In this document: one piece after another, positions 52,464 to 63,399 of the stretch
How the letters are laid out: the number at the start of each line of letters is the position of its first letter
Numbering within the stretch: the first letter of the stretch is position 1
Assembly: GCF_018812025.1 (NCBI RefSeq)
Contig: NC_063052.1
Coordinates: 23,376,226 to 23,440,225 of the forward strand
Direction of reading: 5' to 3'
Length of the DNA: 64,000 bases
DNA from: Megalobrama amblycephala
Taxonomy: Eukaryota > Chordata > Actinopteri > Cypriniformes > Xenocyprididae
Program-made: the position numbers and the translations under genes
The notes under the pieces: model-generated
What the model was told of the DNA's origin: nothing
Seen by the model: the letters and a program-made list of their open reading frames with translations, nothing else
Databases searched by the model: none

Positions 52464-52739
52464 TGTCACAGATCCCGTGTTTCCCTGGACTCCATTTCCC
52501 ATGATCCTCCTGTTTCGTCACCTGCACTCACTTCCCTCGTCAGCTCCCCATCTTCACGGATCACCTGCACCTGGACTCTATTGTCAGCACTCCCATATAT
52601 TGCACTCACTCCCTGCACTCCTTGTCCGTTCTGTTTATGTTAAGGTGTTAGTTTGGTATTCCTTGCCGTTGTTTATTAAAGAGTGTCTTTGTTGTGGAAA
52701 TCCGTATCTGCCTCATCTCTCTACCAGCCACCCGTAACA
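52464..52739 (+). repeat. 3' LTR
   Basis: Copy of 49646-49923 lacking one CT (CCGTTCTG here, CCGTTCTCTG in the 5' LTR). Followed by ATATATAT. Confidence 0.9.
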
Positions 52740-53352
52740 ATATATATAATACACACATTTACTAAATTGTGCTAAATAAAAATATATATTGGTGTAAGTT
52801 TAAGACATTTTTATTATTTTAATATTTTATTAAAAGGTAAGTATGATGAGAAACAAAACATTTAAAGAGAAGTAATTTCTTAAAAATTAAGTGTTATATA
52901 GCCCACTGAATCATTCTCAGACTTAAGGCTGACAACAATGGAAGCACTTGGGAGAGAACTGTCAGGAGACTTATTTCTTAGCACAGAAGAATACAAGAGG
53001 ATTACCAAATCATTGTTTTTAAGTGTGAAAATATAGCAAAAGTAACACAGAAATTCAAAATCAATAAACCTGTGACAAGGCCCCTGAAACAATCAGGCCT
53101 TCATTTGTAAGCTTTCATTAAGTGATTTCATTAAGTGATTCATTGAGTGATTTTTTTGCTAGACAAAGAGCAGGAGAAATACCAAGTGAGTGTTTCAGAG
53201 CCAGCAAAAGCTATGAAAAGAGTGTCAGAGTAAGATGCAGCCTGCTGAAGTGGCATGCATGGTTGTTGTCCACACTGAAACTACCCACTGTAGTCAAAGC
53301 ACAATAAAGTCAGCTAGCCTTTTCCAAGGCCCATATTTAATCTATACTCTGG

Positions 53353-53356
<4 letters not shown>

Positions 53357-53432
<76 letters not shown>

Positions 53433-53492
53433 AATTCAGGTTATGACACTTTTTGCTATTGAAATGACTGGGAAAAAGTGTCCTAATCAACC

Positions 53493-53550
<58 letters not shown>
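53357..53550. repeat. (TA)n - 64-bp hairpin - (TA)n
   Basis: Two TA arrays (53357-53430 and 53496-53550) enclose a small foldback, ATTCAGGTT...GACACTTTTT inverted to AAAAAGTGTC...AACCTGAAT (53434-53497). Confidence 0.85.
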
Positions 53551-53552
<2 letters not shown>

Positions 53553-55510
53553 TTTTCCTTTCTTACTGGTTAAATGTTTTGTGCCCAATATTTAATTAGA
53601 TTGTTTTAAAATATATGAATACATTTCTCTCTGGTTTTGTTTGGCAGTAGTACTCTTTATGGTTATTAGAAGAGCAGAAATTAAAATCACAAAATTAGAA
53701 ATTAAAATTAATATGCACAGACTAAATTTTAATTGGTAAGATGAATCTAAACTCAGTAATTGTCCCAAAGTATATTGGTTTACCCCATTACAATAGTCCA
53801 TTTACAGTTACTATCATAAAAATACACTTACTTGTAGGTTTGAAAGTGTACATAAGGCACATTTAATGTCCAACATCAAATATTTTAGCGAAATGTATAT
53901 TTTAGAATTAGTGCGCTTCTATTGCGTCCCGTCTGTTTAGCGCGCATGCGCGCAGCAGCGCTCGTTCACTGTGAAGTTTAGCCTCAAAATGGAAATATTT
54001 GCATTACTTTCTAACATTTACAGATGGAGAATAAACTTGTGAAAAGTAAGTTATGGACTAAGGAAAACACCATGTCTCAAACGCATAAAATAGCACAAAA
54101 TGTATGCCGTTTCCTATGGTGGATCGATTTGATCCATGATCGACCTCTAGGGCTGCTTAAGAAAAGCGTGCACGCTAAATTATCTTGACTAGGTGAACCT
54201 GGATCGAATTAGCGGGACTGCGTGAACTTCAATTACCTTTTATGAAACCGTTTTAGCCCAAACTCATTTGTTAGGTTAATTCAAGTCAGGTTTTGGAGTT
54301 TAATCCTCGCTTTTCTTAGCATATTTTATGAAACAGCCCTCTGGTATTGTCATTGTAGTAAATCTCACAATCAAAACTTTCAGCCAATGCCACGATCCAA
54401 CAACGTGTGTTCTGTGTCTCTTCCCCATGCGAGCACATCTACACAGACACACATCAGTCTTGAATATTATGCAGCAAGCCATATTTTATAATTGTATAAA
54501 ATAATCGAGAAAAAAAGCACAAAAACGGCTGAGATGCCAAATTCAGCGGCAGCTGAGGTAACATGGCGGCTCACAGACAGCAGCGCAATCTACCTGTCAC
54601 TCAAGTGACCACGCCCTTAATTATGCAGAACTTTAAGGCTTAATATAATTTAAACGGATAAGTTATAAAAAAAATTCACCCCCCTCAGAGTTGTCATGAA
54701 GGGCAAAAATAGCAGTATAGACCAAAACCACAATTTGAACCAACTTGTAAACATGTTTTTTTCTGCTATAAACTTGGCCAATTTAACTTGGGACTCTATG
54801 AGATTCTGCTCTCTTTTGGAGCCTGTCCCTAGCGGCCAGTCGATGAATCGCAGTTTAAGTTACTTCCGTATTGATAGGGGGAGGTTGCCGCTTGGGTAAA
54901 ACTAAGTTCAAAATGCATGACCAGCGATATACTGTAATCGAGCATCTGCTGAGAGCGACGGTTATATGAATATGTGCCATGCACTTTCTTCTGAGCAACA
55001 AAATAAACACAACAAAAATAAGAAAACAGCAAGCATTTATTAAGCATAAGAAAAGTGTCTGATCATAACAGCATGGAAGCATGAGCTCTGCAAAGTAGCA
55101 CTCCAATCACGTCACATCTTCATATAGCACTTTATCTAATAGATTGCATACAATCAAGCAGCTTTACAGTATCAAACATGAAAAACAGTGTTAGTGCCTC
55201 ATTTTTTTACAAGCACAACTCGCGGAGATCTTACCTCAACAAACTCAAACACACGAAATGAGTCAAAGACGCGTTTGACGCGAGTGAAGGTGGAGCCTCA
55301 GCGCACACCTCCTATTACGTTATCGTCACGGACCAATGGTAGTACGAAGGTGTTTTGCAGCTGGAACGAACTTTTCCTGAAAGTTCGCTTTGGCAAGTCG
55401 TTTCGAACTTCCAAAAAGAACACAAAACGAACTTCGTTTTGGCCTGATTTGGTTCAAAATGACGTCACATCAGTTCATTCTTCGATTTCGTTTGAGGTAT
55501 ACCGGGGCCT
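53551..55510. other. Repeat-derived DNA, no gene
   Basis: Contains a sequence ending near 54341 (TTTTATGAAACAGCCCT) that weakly mirrors 45283-45330 (GGGGTATTGCACAAAAGC), possibly another split transposon. Nothing coding was recognised. Confidence 0.35.
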
Positions 55511-55511
55511 T

Positions 55512-56010
55512 AAAGTACACATGAAATCAAAATTGACCTTATTTACTTTGTTAGTGTATATTACTAGTCTTGTGATAAACAATTAATCCGTGCAAGTTAA
55601 AAAACAGAAAAAAAAATGTTTGTCGCGGTAATCTTTAATCAAAATCTGAAAAGTTACTTCCGGTCTGGAATGGCGTTCCTGCTCTGATGACGTCAGTTTG
55701 ACGGCTTGGGTTGAAAACGCGTAAACCACTCCCTTGCAACTGCTAGTCTGCTATGAACGAGAGATGGAGAGGAGGAACGCTAAAGTAAAACACTGCCCTC
55801 TATTCAATATTCCGTTTCACTTGGAAATACGTCACAACACTGGAGAAAAGTTGTTTTCAACTTCCGGTTTATGCGGACTTTAAGCCTCAGGTTGAAGGAA
55901 ATACATGTTTACACCTCTACAGTAGAGGGCACAGCTCAAACTAACTTTTCAGCTGTGTTGTCATTCTGAATTAAAGAATGGGATACACAGCAAAATCCCC
56001 AGAGTTTAAT
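55512..56010. other. No gene seen
   Basis: Unclassified sequence right of the split transposon end. Confidence 0.4.
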
Positions 56011-56019
56011 CAACTCTGC

Positions 56020-57030
56020 CCAAAGAGTATATGGTCCCTCTCTACATAGAATTAAAATAACACTGAAGCAGTTAATGAGATAATATGCTGTTTGTGGAGT
56101 TGTTTAATCAGATCTTGAGAGATTTAAAGGTGCCATAGAACGCTTTTTCACAAGATGTAATATAAGTCTAAGGTGTCCCCTGAATGTGTCTGTGAAGTTT
56201 CAGCTTAAAATACCCCATAGATTTTTTTTTATTCAGTTTTTTAACTGCCTATTTTGGGGTATAATTATAAATGCGCTGATTCAGCACACGTCCCCTTAAA
56301 TGCTTGCGCTCCCCGCCCCCAAGCTCGCAACTCTATAATACATTGCATAAACAAAGTTCACACAAATAACGACATGGCTTTGGTCTCCGTGAATACAGTA
56401 AGAAACAATGGTAACTTTATCCACATTTAACAGTACATTAGCAACATGCTAACAAAACATTTAGAAAGACAGTTTACAAATATCACTAAAAATATAATGA
56501 TATCATGGATCATGTCAGTTATTATTGCTCCCATTGATCTGCCATTTTTCACTGTTGTCCTTGCTTGCTTTCCTGCATAAAGTCTGTTGATACGGCTGTG
56601 CAGCTCCAGACGTTAATACTGGCTTGTCTAATGCCTTGAACATGGGCTGGCATATGCAAAATTTGGAGGCGTCACAGTCTGTGTTATGTTATGTTGAGAT
56701 TCGTCTGTTCTTCAGAGGTCTTTTGCACAATTCAAATTTACATAAGGAGGAAACAATGGTGTTTGAGACTCACTGTATGTCATTTCCGTGTACAGAACTC
56801 TAATTATTTAACTATGCCGAGGTAAATTCAATTTTCAATTCTAGGGCACCTTTAATGTCTGGATGGCTGGAAGTCCTTTGTAGTTACTGTGTTTCTTTTC
56901 AGTGAGTGTTAACAGCAGGTGTTCATCACTAATGCTCAATCATAACTTAATCACTTAATTATCTCATTAACTTAAACTCTGCTTCAGTGTTACTTTAACA
57001 CTATATAGAGAGGGACCATACAGTCTCTAT
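56020..57030. mobile_element. Foldback element split by a MITE
   Basis: AGAGTATATGGTCCCTCTCT (about 56024) and AGAGAGGGACCATACAG-type sequence (about 57006) are inverted, with matching inner blocks (CACTGAAGCAGTTAATGAGA / TCTCATTAACTTAAACTCTG). Confidence 0.65.
56124..56855. mobile_element. MITE with TTAAAGGTGCC ends, 732 bp
   Basis: TTAAAGGTGCCATAGAACGC at the left and TTCTAGGGCACCTTTAA at the right. Nested in the foldback at 56020-57030. Confidence 0.7.
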
Positions 57031-57780
57031 ATTTTTAAAGATTACTTTTAAATGTGAAAAAGTAATCTGATTACATAACTCAAGTTAGTTGTAATGTGTT
57101 ACCCCCAAAACTGGTTACTAACTTGAAAGCGTTAACGTTGCTTCTTTTGATGATACGTTCTTTAGGAAGTAGCGGCACTCAAACAGATAGAGTCAGCGTA
57201 GCTCTCAGTGCCATATGTTGGTAAAAATAATCACAAAAATTATCACTACATGATTGTTTCTATAGGCTGCTGTATGTTGGTTGGGCTTTTTTGCAATGTA
57301 TTTGCGGGTTGTTTTGAATGAACTGTACAACAGGGACATATCCGGGGACAGCTCCTGTCAGGGACAGAACACCAAAAACCGGGACTGTCCCTGGAAAACG
57401 GGGATGTCTGGTCATCTTATCTTTCGCAGTTGCAAGTTCCAGGGTGTCAGCAACCATTCAGCGTTCATTTACCCGCAGAGAACAGCTTCATCTCGGCCAG
57501 TCCTTCAGGAATTTGCTGCTGGCTCTTATGTGGACAGTGGTTAAACAAGAATTAATTTGGGGTATATAAAACAGTTAATATTTGTTCTTATTAATCTATT
57601 ACTTGTTCCAGAGTAAATGATTTGGGTTAAGGGGAAAAGTTTCTTAACTTTATATTTAGGCTATATTTAACTTAAATCCTGTACTAGAGCACTACTTACG
57701 TTTGACTGAATTGTTCAGTAGCCCCTCACTGCAGAACACACGAGATCCAGGGGGTGGAGAGGGTAGGTTAAGGGCTATGT

Positions 57781-58059
57781 TGTCACGTGTGGTGCTGTAT
57801 GGAAGAGGCAGTACTCGGTAATCCACAATAAGGGTACTTTAATCAAACGAAGGAGAGATAAACACACTTAACACACGATTAACACAACAGAGAACGGACA
57901 GAGAGTGAAGGGAGTGAGTCCATTATAAAGGCAGTTATGATGATTAAGTCCAGGTGAAGATGATGAGTGCTGATGGGGAGATGACGAGGGAAGTGAGTGC
58001 AGGTGTGGAAACAGGAGGATCATGGGAAATGGAGTTCGGGAGACAAGGGATCTGTGACG
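57781..58059 (-). mobile_element. Solo LTR related to the young LTR element
   Basis: The minus strand reads (C)GTCACAGATCCCTTGTCTCC... and ends CACACGTGACA, 279 bp, close to 278 bp for the young LTR. Long shared blocks include CTCCATTTCCCATGATCCTC. TATAAT lies about 25 bp before GTCCGTTCTCTG (57899-57888), the same start motif, and ATTAAA follows. No second LTR or interior is nearby. Confidence 0.8.
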
Positions 58060-58814
58060 TGTAAAGTGGGAGGAGTTGCATCCAGATCCAGGGGTTGGGG
58101 ATGGGTAGGTTTAGATCCAGGGGGTGGAGACGGGTAGGTTTAGGGATATGTAAAGTGTGAGGAGTTGGATCTAGATCCAACCCCGCCCCCTGGATCTCAT
58201 GTTCTGCAGTACGGACCCTCTCGAATTGTTTGCTTGTTTTTTGTTTTTTGTTTTTTTTTATGTATTTGATTGTGTTTATTGTTTGCTTGTGTTTATGTAT
58301 TTTATAGTGGCTATTGTTGTTAATTTAAACGTTGTTAAAAAAATATTATTTTAATATAAATAATATGTCGTATTTGGTATTGAGAAAGGGTCTGTCAGTA
58401 GTATCATTACAAAAAGTAAAAAAAAAAGTTACATTATGAAAGTTACATTATGTGAAAGTTACAGTATGAAGGGAATATGAAGATTACAATAATGAAGGTA
58501 AACAACTTAGAGAGCTTACCTGACTGCTGCAGATTAATTTCGGTGTTGATACTTTCAACATGGAATCGCATAATTCCTTCTCTTAATTACGGTAGTTATG
58601 GCATGAAGTGAACGCAGCATAAGCTCATTGTTTTGATTCGGTAGGAACTGTAAAAGGTGGCAGCTGTTTGTTTGCGGTGCTCGTGACTGAGTATCTGTAT
58701 GCATAACATGAAACGTGCTGATGACGTATGATGTCTGCACGAACAGGGTGCACGAGGGAATGTAAAAACACACTAACAGGCATGTAGAACATCATATTAT
58801 TTAATTCGGACCAA

Positions 58815-60350
58815 ATATCTGGGCCGGGGTCTCAAGATAACATGAGAGTCAGCCAGGCTGAATTCCAGGCATGAAATGCATGCAGGTCCCCTACCTTCTT
58901 GATAGAGGCCAATGCAACCAGGAGAACTGTCTTAAGAGACAGAGTTTACAATCTGATTGCAAGGGCTCAAAGTGTGGTCTCTCCAGAGCTGTAAGCACCA
59001 GAGACAAGTCCCAAGAGGGTATAGAGTGCGGACGAGGAGGTCTTCTCGCCCCCCTCAGGAACTTGATGACTAGGTCGTGCTTCCTCCAGAGCCTTACCTT
59101 CAACTGCATCGTGATGTGCGGCAATAGCACCAACATACACTTTGAGGGTGGAGGGAGACAGCCTTCGCTCCAACCCGTCCTGCAGGAAGGAAAGCACTGT
59201 CCTGACCAAGCAAGTTCGGGGGTTCTCCTGATGAGAAGAACCATTCAATGAACAGGTTCCACTTTAATGCATAGAGGTGCCTCATTGAGGGAGCTCTAGT
59301 GGAAGTGATGGTGTCTACCACCGACTGGGGTAGTTCACCTAGAACCAGACATGAAGATTCCAGAGGTCCGGATGTGAGTGCCAGAGGTTGCCCCGTCTCT
59401 GAGTCAGGAGGTCCTTCCTCAGAGGAATGGGCCAAGGAGGTGCTGTCGCGAGGAGCGTGAGTTCTGGGAACCAGGTCCGGTTGGGCCAGTACGCCGCAAC
59501 TAGCAAGGCCTGCTCCTTGTCCTTCCTGACTTTGCACAAAGTCTGTGCAAGAAGGCTCACTGGGGGAAACACACCCTGGGGCCAGCTGTGTGCCAGTGCT
59601 TTCGTGCCGAGGGTCCCCTCGGTTGGGGAGTAAAACAACTGGCAATGGGTCGTGTCCGGGGTGGCAAATAAATCTACCTGTGCAGTCCAAAGTGACACCA
59701 TATCAGCTGGACCACCTGGGGATGGAGTCGTTGACTGTACGGTTGAGCACACCTGGGATGTGAATGGCACGAAGTGACCTCAGATGCTTCTGACTCCATA
59801 GTAGGAGATGGCGGGGCGAGTTGTAACATGCAATGGGAGTGTAGACCACCCTGGTGGTTGATGTACGCAATGGTTGTCGTACTGTTAACAACTCGAGGCA
59901 ATTGATATGCCACTGCAGTTGGGGCCCCGTCCACAGACCTGAGACTGCATGCCTGTTGTACGTGGCCCCCCAGCCAGTGGTGGAGGCATCTGTGGAGACC
60001 ACAGCATGCCTGGACACTTGTTCCGGGGGACTCATGCCCACAGGTCTGACCATGGGGTGAGGGTATAATGGCAGCTCGGTGTGATAGCCACACGCAACAT
60101 CTTGAACAGCAGCCTGTGAAGGGACTGTGAAGGTAACCCACTGCCTTTCTTGGGTACACTGAAATAGGGGTTGTAGAACCCTGATTTCGTATTGGCTGGA
60201 GGGACCGGCTCTATTGCGTCCTTTGCCAGTAGAACCTCAATCTCCACCTGAAGCACAGGAGCATCTGTCACCAGCACATGGGTGAACAAGATGCTCCTGA
60301 AAGACTGGGGGACGCCGGGTGAACTGAGTCGCATAGCCGAGTCTGTTTGT
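58815..60350 (-). pseudogene. DIRS-family retrotransposon pol remnant (RT-RNase H-YR)
   Basis: In several broken frames the minus strand gives, in order: an RT N-terminal piece (60340-60130; VEIEVLLAKDAIEPVPPANT, SGFYNPYFSVPKKGSG); RNase H (60053-59703; VVSTDASTTGWGATYN, LQWHINCLELLTV, TTTIAYINHQGGLHS); and the start of a tyrosine recombinase (59400-58870; RHLYALKWNLFIEWF, FLQDGLERRLSPSTLKVYVG, AAHHDAV). Most of the RT core is missing, and the recombinase breaks off before its catalytic C-terminus near 58815. DIRS elements integrate with a tyrosine recombinase instead of an integrase. Multiple frameshifts show it is dead. Confidence 0.85.
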
Positions 60351-60719
60351 GCAGATGAGCCAGCGAGACGGGTTGGGAAGCGCTAAACAGGCGCCCAAAC
60401 TCCGAACAAGCGGGACCAACGGCACAGCAGACGTACCTGCAGTGGGGCAGGAACCCAGGGACCCGAATCGGATGGCAGCGCGGCCCAAAGTGAGGTCTGA
60501 GTGCTGGAAGCAACCTGGTTCCATGGTGGGGCAGGAGGTGTGTGAGACGGCGTATTCAGTGCACCCTCCACACACACACCACTGCCAGTTGGCGATATGA
60601 GAGCGGGCTGAGGGCGGCAAGGCATAGTGTCGCACACTGGCAGACACGCCCTCTTGGGACCTGGAGGAAGAGGAAACAGCTCTTTTAAGGATGTTTTGGC
60701 GGAACAGAAACAAACAGAA

Positions 60720-61335
60720 ACAAAAGATTCTCCACCCAGCCCTCCTCCGGGGGAGGGAGCGTGAGTTCTGGGAACCAGGTCCGGTTGGGCCAGTACGCCG
60801 CAACTAGCAAGACCTGCTCCTCGTCCTTCCTGACTTTGCACAAAGTCTGTGCAAGAAGGCTCACTGGGGTCCTTCAAAGTCTTCCGAAGAGCCATCTCGA
60901 CTACCTCCAGGTCACCCATCTCAGGGCCGCTTGCGTGATCTCCTGCCACCTGGCAAGAGCTCACCTTCTGATGCCACGATCGACATCTGATCATCAGCTG
61001 GTGCAACAAAAGAAATGGCTGGTCGCCCATGTGAGGGACCAGCGTGACCTTCTGGAAGCACCACAGGCTGCGATGTGTTTGAGGGGTGAGGGGCCTACAG
61101 AGATTGCCTCGGAGGGGAAGCCCTGACCGTAATCCTCAGGTCACCCGGTCTATTTGCCGAAAGTAACGCTTCTCTGATGGCCACCAAAGAAAATGCTAGA
61201 TCTGGGCATAGGGGAGGGAGCTTGGCCTTGAGAACCAAGGTAAGCAAGCCTTGACCTCAACATCACGATAGACATGTTCTCACAATGAGAACATGAACTA
61301 TCCATAAGCAAGACAAGTAAGCTGGAGTTCAGCAA
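60720..61335 (-). mobile_element. Second, rearranged DIRS fragment
   Basis: 60750-60880 repeats the stretch at about 59440-59600 (minus strand: SEPSCTDFVQSQEG, LVPRTHAP), so the DIRS remnant is internally duplicated or made of two copies. It continues to a palindrome at 61273-61295. Confidence 0.65.
61273..61295. repeat. 23-bp palindrome at the DIRS edge
   Basis: CATGTTCTCA-CAA-TGAGAACATG has perfect 10-bp arms and a 3-nt spacer, at the outer edge of the DIRS-derived sequence. Confidence 0.7.
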
Positions 61336-61849
61336 TCTTCATTTGAGATTTTTTACTTAAATTAAAGTGTCATTCAGCCGTCTATATTGTGCTGCTCGTT
61401 TGCTGACTAAATCTACGACCAAAGTGTAGGCTGATATCCAGCAGTGGTTCTCAAACTGATGTATGCAAACAAAATGTTGAGTTTTGCTGTTCATTTGATT
61501 CTACTCCATCTTAAAATAACATTAAAACTGTTAAAAAATTTTACACCGAAAGCCACAGCAGAACTGCAGCACACAAGCTGTGATTCGTGAACAAATCTGC
61601 GGCATTGAACGAATCGGCAATTATTCAATGACCCATTCATAAATACAGCAGCTTGCTTTGATACTGAAAGAACAAAAGACTCGATGATTCACTCATAAAA
61701 ACACTGACCGTCACCTACTGTTGGTTTTAATGTAATATTTAAAAGTGTCACTTCATTTTTATCATCATTGTATCTATTGATTTTTTTTTTATTTAAAGCA
61801 TTATTCATTTTATAAAGGTATTTATAAAAGTAAAAAAAATGCACTGGAA

Positions 61850-63158
61850 AATACGAGACCGGACACAGAGATGAGGAAGGTGACTGCTTATGAAGGGAGT
61901 GCTGATGAGTGATAATGACGGTGAAGGTCTTCAGGTGCGGGTGCTGAACAGAAGGGATGCTGGGAAACGTAGTGCTGGTGCTGGTGACTGTGACAGTATA
62001 TCCCCCTCCGGCAAGGCGCGTCCTCGCACCGTAATGGAATATCCAAAGGGGAGGGCTGGAGGGGGTTCAGGAAGTGGATGGAGTGGTGAAATGGATGATG
62101 CTGGTATGTGGCTCAGGAGGAGGACGGTTGAGCAGGAGGATGAGCCAGGTGGTGACCCAGTCCCCAGCCAGAGCCAGCCAGAGCAGTAGGGGTGGAGGGC
62201 CGGAGAGCAACAGATGGCCCGCAAGTCCGTTGCGCAGGTGACACGACGTCTGACCTGGGTGAAGCCGGCAGCCCGAGGAAGCTCCGTGAAGCCGATGGCT
62301 TGAAGGTCCCACCAGACGTCGAGGGAGGGAGGAGCGCAGGTGAAGGAGTCAGGGTGATGGGTCGAGGAGGAGAGACGAGGACAGAAGCTGGAGGCGGAAC
62401 CACGGGATCCTCACGCCCAGAAGGAGGGGGCTCACAGTAGGCCCGCAATGTTACCACGTCACTGAGAGGAGATGACGGTGGTGCAGTGGGACTGATGGGG
62501 GACAGCTTGGGCAGGACAGCAGACGTGGTTGGGTTCAGGGAAGAAGGCTGGGATGATGAGTTGCCCAAGACATCTAGGAGAGGATGTGGGAGAGGGAGGC
62601 TGGGAGGGACCAGTGAGTCCAGTATAGAGTGGTTAGGCAGTTGGGGAGTTGAGTTGCAGTTGAAAAACTCACTCTCAGTGACGGGCGGGTGGGCGGGGCT
62701 TCTGACCTGCCCTTCGTCTCCGACACCTACTCCCTCGAAGCTGGATGGGACCGCTGACTCGAACCTCTCCTCAGATGGGAACCTCTCAGGCTCCGGTGTG
62801 ATGTCATACTCGGCTGCTCCTCCTGGCGTGGGCTCTGACGTCACGGCAGAGTCGTCTACTCTATCTGCGGTGGGTCTCTGACTGGGAACTGGGCTCGGCA
62901 GTGTTCTGGATTGGGGTCGTTTGCACTCCAAACACTTCAACAGGGCTTCCTTCCAGTTCAAGCCGGTGATATCTGCGAGATTGCTGGGGCCGTGGAAATT
63001 CACCCCGATCCGGAACAGGGTCTTCAAGGTTTCATCCTCCAGCTGGCTGGTGACAGCAAGGTGAAAAAACAAGGTTGAAAATGACAGGACATCTTGACTC
63101 TCCTGAGCCACGTGGATGAATCTTTCCCATTCGTCCATTTTCGGTGGTCTGGTCTTCT
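61850..63158 (-). mobile_element. Second gag-only LTR retrotransposon, degraded
   Basis: Minus strand. The 5' LTR end survives as GTTACA (ending at 63158), with AAATAAAG upstream. Then come a PBS-like AGACCAGAC (63155-63147), a gag-like ORF, a hairpin (62030-62015), the purine tract GGAGGGGGATATAC, and a 3' LTR starting TGTCACAG at 61995. The 3' LTR keeps its start motif GTCCGGTCT (61864-61856) and is lost beyond about 61850. The 5' LTR is cut short at a 170-bp foldback (63218-63391). Confidence 0.75.
62113..63138 (-). CDS. Gag-like ORF of the second LTR element (341 aa)
   Basis: Starts MDEWERFIHVAQESQ; 63138 is preferred over the upstream ATG at 63165, which falls inside the LTR. The N-terminal ~85 residues (FSTLFFHLAVTSQLEDETLK, LADITGLNWKEALLKCLE) look like a reduced Gag. 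The remaining ~250 residues are Pro/Ser-rich with no known domain. Organisation matches the ORF at 49960: short Gag-like head, proline-rich tail, no enzymes. The frame is open to TGA or TAA-type stop near 62113 despite the damaged LTRs. Confidence 0.65.
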   Translation of the reverse strand: MDEWERFIHVAQESQDVLSFSTLFFHLAVTSQLEDETLKTLFRIGVNFHGPSNLADITGLNWKEALLKCLECKRPQSRTLPSPVPSQRPTADRVDDSAVTSEPTPGGAAEYDITPEPERFPSEERFESAVPSSFEGVGVGDEGQVRSPAHPPVTESEFFNCNSTPQLPNHSILDSLVPPSLPLPHPLLDVLGNSSSQPSSLNPTTSAVLPKLSPISPTAPPSSPLSDVVTLRAYCEPPPSGREDPVVPPPASVLVSPPRPITLTPSPALLPPSTSGGTFKPSASRSFLGLPASPRSDVVSPAQRTCGPSVALRPSTPTALAGSGWGLGHHLAHPPAQPSSS

Positions 63159-63217
63159 GTAACACGTTGTTTGTGCAAAACGACTTTATTTAACAATTTG
63201 AACTGTTGTCATACGCA

Positions 63218-63391
63218 GTTGACGTAGTGAACGCAGTTCAGCGTTTCCATGTTTATGCCCGAACGCCGGCTCAGTATTGGCCGACGCTGCACGTGACACA
63301 TGCGTGTGATGCTGACGCAGGAGCTGGCCAATAATGTGTCAGCGCCCTGGCGTAGAACTCGGAAGCACTGAAATGCGTTCACTACGTCAAC
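63218..63391. mobile_element. Foldback MITE, about 174 bp
   Basis: GTTGACGTAGTGAACGCA at the left and TGCGTTCACTACGTCAAC at the right, perfectly inverted over 18 bp, with further inner pairing. It sits inside the remnant 5' LTR of the element at 61850-63158. Confidence 0.75.
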
Positions 63392-63399
63392 TACGTAGC

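Larger units (their letters stand above)
49646..52739 (+). mobile_element. Young gag-only LTR retrotransposon (3.1 kb)
   Basis: The LTRs 49646-49923 (278 bp) and 52464-52739 (276 bp) begin TGTCACAG, end CCGTAACA and are identical except for one CT indel. ATATA flanks both sides, an ambiguous 5-bp TSD inside TA repeats. The polypurine tract GGGAGGGGGGGG (52450-52461) precedes the 3' LTR. Directly after the 5' LTR, GAAGAACGGACC does not look like a tRNA-complementary PBS; it pairs with the LTR's own predicted transcript start. The interior has a gag-like ORF but no protease, RT or integrase, so the element must depend on an autonomous relative. Confidence 0.88.
44538..55511. mobile_element. DNA transposon split by about 11 kb of inserted elements
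   Basis: The left end AAGGCCCCGGTATACTTCAA and the right end GAGGTATACCGGGGCCTT are inverted copies; nearby GAACTTCGTTTTG and GAAGTTCTTTTTTG blocks also match. Between them lie the LINE (45489-49440), the LTR element (49646-52739) and other repeats. No transposase was recognised, so the original element was probably short. Confidence 0.6.

Noticed and set aside
55188..55586. 132-aa plus-strand frame
   Set aside because: Overlaps the right end of a DNA transposon; no domain and no homologous pattern recognised.
61890..62881. Plus-strand frames (99, 82 and 131 aa)
   Set aside because: Antisense shadows of the proline-rich gag-like ORF on the minus strand.
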